Assembly: GCA_046724395.1 (NCBI GenBank)
Contig: JBKOWM010000124.1
Span: 1 to 9,910 of the forward strand
DNA from: DATAEU01 sp046724395
GTDB lineage: Bacteria > Actinomycetota > UBA4738 > HRBIN12
Length of the DNA stretch: 9,910 nucleotides
Direction of reading: 5' to 3'
Shown: positions 1 through 4,286 of the stretch, piece by piece
Layout: every line of letters begins with the position of its first letter
How positions within the stretch are numbered: the first letter of the stretch is position 1
Notes under the pieces: generated by a model
Told to the model about the DNA's origin: nothing
Databases searched by the model: none
Seen by the model: the letters and a program-made list of their open reading frames with translations, nothing else
Translations under genes and position numbers: made by a program

Positions 1-99
1 GATCGGCATCGAGACGACGACCTCGCTCGCGGTCGTGACGCGGCCGGCGCCGCCTTCCAGATCACCTTCCCACACAACGGTTGCGCGGCGCTCGATCAC
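1..99 (-). CDS. OsmC/Ohr-family peroxide-detoxification protein, N-terminal part
   Basis: This is the first 33 codons of a minus-strand gene that runs off the left edge of the window. The GTG start (97-99) has a near-ideal Shine-Dalgarno GGAGGTG at 106-112, six bases upstream. The peptide begins MIERRATVVWEGDLEGGAGR and continues with V-T-T-A-S. The A-x-V-x-W-E-G-D-L-x-x-G-x-G-x-V-T/S-x-x-S pattern is the usual N-terminus of OsmC-type proteins. These are thiol-dependent peroxidases of the cytoplasm that reduce organic hydroperoxides with a Cys pair. The catalytic cysteines lie beyond the window and cannot be checked. A SigF-type promoter at 132-157 faces it, which fits osmC genes being stress-induced. 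The family call rests on a short stretch, so the exact subfamily (OsmC, Ohr or YhfA-like) is open. Confidence 0.72.
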   Translation of the reverse strand, partial: MIERRATVVWEGDLEGGAGRVTTASEVVVSMPI

Positions 100-131
100 C
101 GTTCTCACCTCCGCTACCGCAACGTCGTCGC

Positions 132-157
132 GTACCCGACACGCCTGCGGCGCAAAC
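132..157 (-). promoter_or_regulatory. SigB/SigF-type promoter for the OsmC-like gene
   Basis: Read on the minus strand, GTTT (154-157) is followed by exactly 16 bases and GGGTAC (132-137). This matches the GTTT-N(14-17)-GGGTA(T/C) promoters of SigB/SigF sigma factors. Transcription would start near 125, leaving about 26 bases before the GTG at 99. It lies back to back with the promoter at 167-192; the two -35 elements are 9 bases apart. Confidence 0.7.
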
Positions 158-166
158 GGCGTCGTC

Positions 167-192
167 GTTTCCCCGTTCTCGGGCGCGGGTAC
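167..192 (+). promoter_or_regulatory. SigB/SigF-type promoter for the CBS-domain gene
   Basis: GTTT (167-170), a 16-base spacer, then GGGTAC (187-192). The spacing and both elements are identical to the divergent minus-strand promoter at 132-157. The predicted start near 199 gives a leader of about 29 bases with the AGGAGG at 217-222. The cognate sigma factor is plausibly the one encoded at 1302-2060. Confidence 0.7.
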
Positions 193-227
193 GTGCGTGA
201 TAGGACGTCGAATCCTAGGAGGTCGTC

Positions 228-728
228 ATGATTCTCGTTCGCCACGCGATGAGCGCCGAGCCGAAGTTCGCCAAGCCGGACATGACGGCGGCGGACGCGG
301 CCGGCCTGATGCGTAGCTTCGATATCGGCGTCGTCCCCGTGGTTCGGGAGGACGGTACGCTCCTCGGTCTCGTGACCGACCGCGACCTGGTCGTACGCGT
401 CATCGCCGACCGCGATGACGCGAACCGCGTACTCCTGCGAGACATCGCGACGAAGTCCGTCGTCTCGGCCACCCCCGACATGAACCTGTCGGAGGCGCGC
501 GATCTCATGGCCGAGCACAAGATCCGGCGGCTCCCGGTGATGAAGGAAGACCGGCTGGTCGGCATTCTCGCGCTCGGCGACGTCGCCCTGGCCGACGCAT
601 CGAAGCGCGCCGTGGGGTCCACGCTGGGGGACGTCTCGGAATCGCCGGCGACGACGGACGTCGACGAAGCGGGGCCCGATCGCGGGACGCCGGAGCGCGT
701 CCAACAGAACTGGGAGCAGTCGGCGTAG
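228..728 (+). CDS. Two-CBS-domain (Bateman module) protein
   Basis: A 166-residue soluble protein that is almost entirely a pair of CBS domains, about residues 8-62 and 72-125, followed by a polar tail (126-166) with no recognisable domain. Each repeat has the usual layout, ending in G-L-V-T-D-R-D-L at 47-54 for the first and the matching V-G-I-L-A-L-G-D at 111-118 for the second. The T-D-R-D segment is where CBS domains usually hold the ribose of AMP, ATP or related ligands. Stand-alone Bateman modules act as cytoplasmic adenine-nucleotide sensors that bind and modulate other proteins; the partner is not evident here. ATG 228 is supported by AGGAGG at 217-222. The gene has its own SigF-type promoter and is divergent from the OsmC-like gene, which suggests a stress-induced role. 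The family call is firm, the specific function unknown. Confidence 0.9.
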   Translation: MILVRHAMSAEPKFAKPDMTAADAAGLMRSFDIGVVPVVREDGTLLGLVTDRDLVVRVIADRDDANRVLLRDIATKSVVSATPDMNLSEARDLMAEHKIRRLPVMKEDRLVGILALGDVALADASKRAVGSTLGDVSESPATTDVDEAGPDRGTPERVQQNWEQSA

Positions 729-736
729 CGTCGAGG

Positions 737-799
737 ATCGTTCCCGCGCAACGCGTCGGCCGAACGGATCGTTTAGCGCCGGAAGCGGCCGGGAACGAT
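737..799. repeat. 10-bp inverted repeat straddling the promoter of the 821 gene
   Basis: ATCGTTCCCG at 737-746 is repeated as its exact reverse complement, CGGGAACGAT, at 790-799, with 43 bases between the arms. The right arm contains the predicted -10 element GGGAAC (791-796). The repeat could be a dyad operator or form a long-loop RNA hairpin at the end of the CBS-gene transcript. It has no T-run, so it is not a convincing intrinsic terminator. Confidence 0.5.
771..796 (+). promoter_or_regulatory. SigB/SigF-type promoter for the small membrane protein gene at 821
   Basis: GTTT (771-774), a 16-base spacer and GGGAAC (791-796). This is one change from the GGGTAC seen at the divergent promoters. 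Transcription would start near 803, just before the strong Shine-Dalgarno at 809-816. The spacer length matches the other four candidates in the window. Confidence 0.55.
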
Positions 800-820
800 G
801 CGGCACGAAAGGAGGTGCCG

Positions 821-979
821 ATGAGCGACCACGAGCACTACCACGACGCACCCGCGGCGAGAGAGCCGGAAGGAAACGGCCTCGTGGGGTACGCGGCGAT
901 CAAGTACGCGGCGATCGTGATCATCGTGCTTGCGATTCTCGCCTTCATCGCGTGGTACCTGATCCCGCAGTTCTCGTGA
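821..979 (+). CDS. Small single-pass membrane protein (52 aa)
   Basis: I do not recognise this protein. The 52-residue reading frame starts at ATG 821 behind a very strong Shine-Dalgarno (AAGGAGGT, 809-816) and stops at TGA 977-979. The first 25 or so residues are polar and rich in His, Asp and Glu (HEHYHD at 4-9). Residues about 29-48 form one hydrophobic helix, and the chain ends a few residues later in P-Q-F-S. By the positive-inside rule the orientation is unclear, since charges are few. The gene sits just downstream of a SigF-type promoter candidate and 61 bases before another tiny membrane-protein gene, so the two may share a transcript. The strong ribosome binding site and promoter make it a likely real gene although it is short. 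Confidence 0.72.
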   Translation: MSDHEHYHDAPAAREPEGNGLVGYAAIKYAAIVIIVLAILAFIAWYLIPQFS

Positions 980-1026
980 GATGACGTTCGTAGGTTCGAA
1001 CTGAGATGACGTTCGTAGGTTCGAAC
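977..1026. repeat. Perfect 25-bp tandem duplication
   Basis: A 25-base unit occurs twice with no gap, at 977-1001 and 1002-1026, without a mismatch. Each unit begins TGAGATGACG and ends GGTTCGAAC. The first copy supplies the TGA stop of the gene at 821-979, and the second ends 14 bases before the start of the next gene. Each unit also holds the short inverted pair GTTCG/CGAAC. It may be a recent slippage duplication or a pair of protein-binding sites. Confidence 0.9.
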
Positions 1027-1040
1027 CGAAGGGAGGAAGG

Positions 1041-1217
1041 ATGCTTGGGATGATCGCGGCGCTGAGCGGTGGGGCCGCCACGCTTCTGTGGATCCTCGCC
1101 GTGATCCTGGTGATCGCCGGGATCGTGTCGCTCGTCCGCGGCGCCGTCCTCGCCGGCATCGTTCTGATCATCGTCGGTCTGCTCGTCGGACCGGGCGGGG
1201 TCAGCATCTGGCAGTGA
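1041..1217 (+). CDS. Small two-helix membrane protein with a GPGG motif (58 aa)
   Basis: A 58-residue, almost wholly hydrophobic protein, with GGAGG at 1032-1036 four bases before ATG 1041 and a TGA at 1215-1217. It has two predicted membrane helices, about residues 13-31 and 36-50, joined by a short turn containing Arg33, and ends G-P-G-G-V-S-I-W-Q. Small hydrophobic proteins ending in a similar GPGG-type motif are common in actinobacterial genomes, but I know of no assigned function; this resemblance is from memory. No separate promoter is visible, so it is probably co-transcribed with the 821 gene across the tandem duplication. A strong hairpin 49 bases after the stop probably ends the transcript. 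Confidence 0.72.
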   Translation: MLGMIAALSGGAATLLWILAVILVIAGIVSLVRGAVLAGIVLIIVGLLVGPGGVSIWQ

Positions 1218-1266
1218 CGGCTTCACACGGAGCGAAGTGACGATCTAATGGCGAAATGTAGGCACC

Positions 1267-1294
1267 GAAGGCCGGCGGCGTGCCGCCGGCCTTC
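1267..1294. terminator. Bidirectional intrinsic-type terminator between convergent genes
   Basis: GAAGGCCGGCGGC (1267-1279) and its perfect reverse complement (1282-1294) are separated by two bases, giving a stem of about 12 bp closed by a tetraloop. It lies between the plus-strand gene ending at 1217 and the minus-strand sigma gene ending at 1302, so it can serve both. The T-run is weak on either side, as is common in GC-rich actinobacteria. Confidence 0.8.
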
Positions 1295-1301
1295 TGGCTT
1301 G

Positions 1302-2060
1302 CTACGACCGTTCCGCGATCGCGCCTCGCAGCTGCGCGAGCGTCTGCGAGAGCAACCGGGAGACATGCATCTGCGAGATGCCGAGCTGCTCGGCGATCTC
1401 GGTCTGCGTGAGCCCCTTGAAGAAGCGTAGGTACAGGATGCGGCGTTCGCGCTGCGGCAGCTGACGAAGCATCGGTCCCACGCTCGCCCAGGCCTCGAGG
1501 AGCTCGAGCGAATCGTCCTCCTGCGGCAGCAGGTCCCCGTGCGTGAGCCCGTCCTCGCCGATCGGAGCATCGAGCGAAGTGGTGGAGTAAGCCTGCATCG
1601 CCTCCATCGCCTCGAGGATCTGTTCCTCGGGCGTGTCGAGCTTGCGCGCGATCTCGGCGATCGTCGGGGAGCGGCCCAGCTCCTGCCACAGCTCCCCGAG
1701 GACGCGATTGACGCGGAGACCGACCTCTTGCAGCCGTCGCGGCACGCGGACCGACCAGCCCTTGTCGCGGAAATGGCGCTTGAGCTCGCCGACAATGGTG
1801 ACCGCGGCGTACGTCGGGAACTGAACCTCGCGATCCACGTCGAAGCGGTCGATCGCGTTGAGCAGCCCGATGCTTGCGACCTGGATGAGATCGTCGACGG
1901 CCTCCCCACGGCCGGCGAATTTTCGCGCGAGATACTCGGCGAGCGGGTGGTACATCCGCACGAGCTCCTCGCGCGCGGCGGCGTCGCCTGGGAGTCGCGA
2001 GAACAGCTCCGCTGTGCGCTCGCGCGTCTCTCGATCGTCGGCGGGCGTGCGAGCGCTCAC
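1302..2060 (-). CDS. sigF: Alternative sigma factor, SigB/SigF/SigG family
   Basis: A 252-residue general-stress-type RNA polymerase sigma factor. Region 2 spans about residues 32-102, with D-D-L-I-Q-V-A-S-I-G-L-L at 56-67 (core binding) and R-F-D-V-D-R followed by F-P-T-Y-A at 72-85 (-10 recognition). Region 3 covers about 105-170. Region 4 (200-246) carries the helix-turn-helix L-T-Q-T-E-I-A-E-Q-L-G-I-S-Q-M-H-V-S-R-L at 217-236, which reads the -35. The length is usual for the SigB/SigF branch. The frame stays open far upstream, to 2591, but the GTG at 2058-2060 forms a GTGA overlap with the stop of the anti-sigma gene, which fixes the likely start and implies translational coupling. GTTT-N16-GGG promoters around it are its probable targets. 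No such promoter is visible in front of its own operon. Confidence 0.93.
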   Translation of the reverse strand: MSARTPADDRETRERTAELFSRLPGDAAAREELVRMYHPLAEYLARKFAGRGEAVDDLIQVASIGLLNAIDRFDVDREVQFPTYAAVTIVGELKRHFRDKGWSVRVPRRLQEVGLRVNRVLGELWQELGRSPTIAEIARKLDTPEEQILEAMEAMQAYSTTSLDAPIGEDGLTHGDLLPQEDDSLELLEAWASVGPMLRQLPQRERRILYLRFFKGLTQTEIAEQLGISQMHVSRLLSQTLAQLRGAIAERS

Positions 2061-2461
2061 GTCGTGGTCGCCGTGGCGGGCACCTTCAGGACCCTGATGG
2101 CCGGACCCTCGGGAACCGACTCGAAGCTCACGTCGTCGGCGAGCCCGGACAGGACCTTCCACGTGAGCGTGTCTTCGAGGTCGGCTGGTGGCCACGGGGC
2201 AGCGTGCGCGGAGCTCAGCGAGACGACGGCCTCGATCCCGCCCTGCGTGGCCGAAAGGCGGAGTGTGAACGAGCCTTCCGCAGTGGCCACACCCAGGAGC
2301 TGCGCGCACGCCTCGTCGATCGAGATACGAAGATCGTCGATGTCGTCGTACGGGAAGTCGAGGCGTGCGGCCAGACTCGACGCGACTGCACGCAGGATGT
2401 GCACCATGTCGGGCCGCGCAGGCGCCGTGACGACGACCCGTGTGTCTCGTTCGCTCTGCAT
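2057..2461 (-). CDS. rsbW: Anti-sigma factor, RsbW/UsfX type
   Basis: A 134-residue soluble protein related to the GHKL-fold anti-sigma factors that hold SigB/SigF sigma factors inactive. Residues 42-56 (D-D-L-R-I-S-I-D-E-A-C-A-Q-L-L) correspond to the N-box. The later segment T-W-K-V-L-S-G-L-A-D-D-V (100-111) resembles the same part of Mycobacterium tuberculosis UsfX as I remember it. Two features are degenerate. The Asn that normally follows E-A-C-T in RsbW is Gln54, and I see no glycine-rich ATP-lid motif. This suggests weak or absent kinase activity but retained sigma binding. It is the first gene of the operon and overlaps the sigma gene by 4 bases, the usual anti-sigma/sigma order. The ATG at 2459-2461 has only a weak Shine-Dalgarno (TAGGG). 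No anti-anti-sigma gene is present in the window. Confidence 0.87.
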   Translation of the reverse strand: MQSERDTRVVVTAPARPDMVHILRAVASSLAARLDFPYDDIDDLRISIDEACAQLLGVATAEGSFTLRLSATQGGIEAVVSLSSAHAAPWPPADLEDTLTWKVLSGLADDVSFESVPEGPAIRVLKVPATATTT

Positions 2462-2474
2462 CGCTCAACCCTAT

Positions 2475-2486
2475 CGCGGCGCCGCG
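2475..2486. repeat. 12-bp perfect palindrome upstream of the anti-sigma gene
   Basis: CGCGGCGCCGCG is a perfect palindrome 14 bases upstream of the anti-sigma start codon, in the 155-base gap shared with the divergent gene at 2617. It could be an operator or a leader hairpin of the sigma operon. GC-only palindromes also arise by chance in such DNA, so the call is weak. Confidence 0.3.
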
Positions 2487-2560
2487 CGGGAGCGATCCGG
2501 GGCGTCGGGCGCCACGGCCTACGCGACGCCGGAGGATGCGAAAAGGAGCAACCCAAGGCC

Positions 2561-2586
2561 GTTTGGTGCGCGCGCGGATCGGGCAT
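2561..2586 (+). promoter_or_regulatory. Possible SigB/SigF-type promoter for the 2617 gene
   Basis: GTTT (2561-2564), a 16-base spacer and GGGCAT (2581-2586). The -10 has C where the others have T or A, so it is the weakest match of the five. The spacer and the distance to the gene (start near 2593, leader about 24 bases) agree with the others. Confidence 0.42.
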
Positions 2587-2616
2587 GACAAGTCCGGGCA
2601 AAGGGAGGTGCTGCTG

Positions 2617-3141
2617 ATGGCAGTGGCGCATGATCACGACGACGACCACGTGGTCGTCGAGCGGGACCGTGTCGTCGATCGAGGGCCGTCGCGGACGGTC
2701 GCCGGCACCACGGCGCCGAACATCGTCCGGATGGTCCTGACGATCCTCGGGGCGGGCGCGATGATCATCGGCTCGTTCCTGACTTGGGTCCTGAACACCG
2801 TGAACGGGTCGATCGTCGGCACGGAGTTGCCGATCCGGTCCTTCTACCGTCCCGTGTTCGATGTGACGGCGTCCTCGTTCGTGACGTCGGCGGGTGCGGT
2901 GATGATCCTGCTCGGATTGCTCGCGTTGCTCGGTATGGCGGGCCGTGGGGGCTGGCTCACGCGCATCGCGGGCGCGCTAGGGGTCATTGCGCTCGTGCTG
3001 GTCGCGATCCAGATGAATCGTGCCGGCCTGTCGCTTCCGGGCGACATCGGCGTAGGGATGTGGGTCGCGCTCGTCGGGAGCCTCGTGGCTCTGGTCGGCG
3101 GCTTCTTCACCGTCCAGCCCTACCTGGTGGACGAGGACTGA
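2617..3141 (+). CDS. Four-helix membrane protein of unknown function
   Basis: A 174-residue integral membrane protein that I do not recognise as a named family. The N-terminal 35 residues are polar and open with an acidic/His cluster (H-D-H-D-D-D-H at 5-11). Four hydrophobic segments follow, at about 36-58, 89-108, 114-132 and 144-165, with an outer loop at 59-88 and a short acidic tail (V-D-E-D). The frame stays open upstream to 2440, but ATG 2617 is chosen because GGAGGTG lies six bases before it (2604-2610) and a promoter candidate ends at 2586. The layout resembles small four-helix proteins often annotated only as hypothetical in actinobacteria. Its divergent position beside the sigma operon and its promoter suggest a member of the SigF regulon, perhaps in envelope stress. 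That role is inference. Confidence 0.82.
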   Translation: MAVAHDHDDDHVVVERDRVVDRGPSRTVAGTTAPNIVRMVLTILGAGAMIIGSFLTWVLNTVNGSIVGTELPIRSFYRPVFDVTASSFVTSAGAVMILLGLLALLGMAGRGGWLTRIAGALGVIALVLVAIQMNRAGLSLPGDIGVGMWVALVGSLVALVGGFFTVQPYLVDED

Positions 3142-3167
3142 GGCCGGGCGCGTCTCGTCAGGTCCCG

Positions 3168-3206
3168 CCGGACGTCCGGGCGCGACGTTTGCTCCCGGAC
3201 GTCCGG
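3168..3206. promoter_or_regulatory. Paired 12-bp palindromic operator candidates
   Basis: CCGGACGTCCGG occurs twice as a perfect palindrome, at 3168-3179 and 3195-3206, with centres 27 bases apart. The second copy fills most of the spacer between the -35 (3187-3190) and -10 (3207-3212) of the promoter for the 3331 gene. The first lies just upstream of the -35. This is the layout expected for a dimeric repressor that occludes the promoter. The binding protein is not known. Confidence 0.6.
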
Positions 3207-3212
3207 GGGTAC
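3187..3212 (+). promoter_or_regulatory. SigB/SigF-type promoter for the small zinc-finger gene
   Basis: GTTT (3187-3190), a 16-base spacer and GGGTAC (3207-3212), the same elements and spacing as the promoters at 132-157 and 167-192. Transcription would start near 3219, leaving an unusually long leader of about 112 bases before ATG 3331. A palindrome occupies the spacer. Confidence 0.65.
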
Positions 3213-3218
3213 CGGAGC

Positions 3219-3330
3219 GACGCCTCGGAGGCGTGACGCAGGGGTACCCCCCGAGAAGCCGGGGCGTGAGGGCTGAAGCGGCGAGCGTCAGCGTGCGGGC
3301 TGCAGCCCCGAATAACAGCGAGGAGGGGGT
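3219..3330 (+). promoter_or_regulatory. Structured 5' leader with possible ribosome-site sequestration
   Basis: The predicted leader holds several inverted repeats: CGCCT/AGGCG (3221-3233), the palindrome GGGGTACCCC (3241-3250) and the palindrome GGGCTGCAGCCC (3297-3308). TACCCCC at 3245-3251 is exactly complementary to GGGGGTA at 3325-3331, which covers the end of the Shine-Dalgarno and the first base of the start codon. GGGCTG also occurs at 3270-3275, so CAGCCC (3303-3308) has two possible partners. Competing folds of this kind are typical of translational switches. I could not match it to a known riboswitch class. Confidence 0.4.
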
Positions 3331-3549
3331 ATGCAGGCGGAGCTGAGCATGGCGGGCGACACCGTCGCCTTCCGCGGTATCCGCGCGACGCCCGGGCGCG
3401 CCTCGAGGACCTACGCCGGCAAGCGCATCTGCGCCGCGACGGGGTGTTCAACGCTCCTGTCCATGTACAACGGCTCGCGACTGTGCTGGCAGCACGAGCC
3501 GACGCATCCGTTCGTCCTTCGCATCGAGCGAAAGGACAAGCGCGTCTGA
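3331..3549 (+). CDS. Small probable zinc-binding protein (72 aa)
   Basis: A 72-residue protein with a Cys34-x4-Cys39-x12-Cys52-x2-His55 arrangement, which would suit one zinc ion. The intervening L-S-M-Y-N-G-S-R resembles the C-x4-C-x-T-x-L-S-x-Y-N pattern I have seen in short actinobacterial and phage proteins. No named family or function can be given. The flanks are basic, with several Arg before the finger and R-K-D-K-R-V at the end, so nucleic-acid or protein binding is possible. ATG 3331 follows AGGAGG at 3321-3326; an in-frame ATG at 3349 lacks such a site. It is a monocistronic-looking gene, with a SigF-type promoter and long structured leader upstream and a hairpin just after the stop. 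Confidence 0.77.
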   Translation: MQAELSMAGDTVAFRGIRATPGRASRTYAGKRICAATGCSTLLSMYNGSRLCWQHEPTHPFVLRIERKDKRV

Positions 3550-3562
3550 TCGTCGTCGGTGC

Positions 3563-3588
3563 CAACCGGCGATGACACAGGCCGGTTG
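3563..3588 (+). terminator. Hairpin after the zinc-finger gene
   Basis: CAACCGGC (3563-3570) and its exact reverse complement GCCGGTTG (3581-3588) form an 8-bp stem with a 10-base loop, beginning 14 bases after the TGA at 3547-3549. No T-run follows, so termination is plausible but not certain. Confidence 0.5.
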
Positions 3589-3657
3589 TACGATTGCCGG
3601 CGAGTGGCTCAGCCGGATGTGCAGCGGGCTTCGGGATACATCGGTTTCCCGGCAGGC

Positions 3658-4230
3658 GTGCGCGGCCGCGGCCAGCAACCCCTGGTCGGCGTCGCTGTCG
3701 CCGGTGTCGTCGTAGGTCATCTGCTCACCTACCTCCTGCTCGTGCCCGGGCCCGCCCGTGCCGGCGTCCTGCACCACACCGGACACGCGTATTTTCCGCT
3801 TGCCGTTCGGGCCGCGCTCGTCGTCGCAGCGCTGTCGCTCGGTTCTTGGTTTCTTCGAGCGATCACGCGCCGGCGCGGCGATGCCGCTGATTCGTCGCTG
3901 TTCGCTCGGCTCGCTCGTCTTCAGCTCGCCGGGTTCGCCGCGATGGAGATCACGGAGCGCGTCACAAGCGGTACGCCCCTGATCGAGCTCGTCCACGACC
4001 ACATCGTGCTGGGCCTCGCCGTCCAAGTCGCTGTCGCGTGGCTCGCCGCCCGCGTGCTCACGGCGCTCGATCGCGTCGCCGAAGTGATCTCCGGCACCGC
4101 CGAGAACCGGGCTCCTCGGCCGGTCTTGGCGGCCCTCGTGTTATCGGGGCTGAACGCCGTCGGCCGGCTCGTCCCGGCGGCCGCTGCGGCCCGCGCCCCT
4201 CCACGCGCCCCCGCTTTCCTCTCGCGATAG
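3658..4230 (+). CDS. His-rich four-helix membrane protein linked to copper genes
   Basis: A 190-residue membrane protein counted from GTG 3658. Hydrophobic segments lie at about 9-29, 47-67, 82-98 and 114-136, then a proline/alanine-rich tail. Potential metal ligands cluster near the membrane: His21 in helix 1, His39, His40 and His43 in the loop (H-H-T-G-H-A-Y-F-P), Glu97 and Glu100, and His113 and His115. I recall unnamed proteins with a similar G-H-x-L-x-Y and T-G-H-x-Y-x-P pattern beside actinobacterial copC/copD genes, but cannot verify this. The start is uncertain. In-frame GTG codons also occur at 3559, 3604 and 3619, and none has a good Shine-Dalgarno. 3658 is preferred because third-position GC rises there and only eight residues precede helix 1. 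It may lead the operon that continues at 4287. The specific function is unknown. Confidence 0.72.
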   Translation: MRGRGQQPLVGVAVAGVVVGHLLTYLLLVPGPARAGVLHHTGHAYFPLAVRAALVVAALSLGSWFLRAITRRRGDAADSSLFARLARLQLAGFAAMEITERVTSGTPLIELVHDHIVLGLAVQVAVAWLAARVLTALDRVAEVISGTAENRAPRPVLAALVLSGLNAVGRLVPAAAAARAPPRAPAFLSR

Positions 4231-4240
4231 CCGAAGTCCG

Positions 4241-4261
4241 ACGCGGGCGCAGAACCCGTGT
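4241..4261 (+). other. Small hairpin between the 3658 and 4287 genes
   Basis: ACGCGGG (4241-4247) can pair with CCCGTGT (4255-4261), with one G-U pair and a 7-base loop. It lies in the only gap of the copper cluster, 10 bases after a TAG stop and 13 bases before the AAGGAG of the next gene. It could be a processing or attenuation element, or chance. Confidence 0.25.
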
Positions 4262-4286
4262 GCGGCGATGTTCGAAGGAGTTGTGT

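Noticed and set aside
740..765. Minus-strand promoter GTTC-N16-GGGAAC
   Set aside because: It arises from the symmetry of the inverted repeat, has two departures from consensus and would only drive antisense RNA into the CBS gene. Mentioned in a finding but not annotated.
114..851. Minus-strand open frame opposite the CBS gene
   Set aside because: Arg/Val/Asp-rich shadow without a domain, and the plus-strand CBS protein is unmistakable.
977..1026. CRISPR-like direct repeats
   Set aside because: There are only two copies, directly abutting with no spacer, and no cas genes.
977..1030. GGTTCGAACC resembling a tRNA T-arm
   Set aside because: No five-pair T-stem or acceptor stem can be formed around it, and it occurs inside a tandem duplication. 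No tRNA is present.
2061..2591. In-frame upstream extension of the sigma factor to a 429-residue protein
   Set aside because: The extension runs through the anti-sigma gene on the same strand and is rich in Arg, Gly and Pro with no domain. The GTGA overlap at 2057-2060 is the natural start.
3219..3330. c-di-AMP (ydaO) or other known riboswitch in the leader
   Set aside because: A few GGGG/ACCC blocks recall ydaO, but the conserved core could not be aligned. Kept only as an unclassified structured leader.
3559..3657. Longer N-terminus for the four-helix membrane protein (GTG 3559, 3604 or 3619)
   Set aside because: It overlaps a terminator-like hairpin or has lower third-position GC, and has no Shine-Dalgarno; not excluded, but less likely than 3658.
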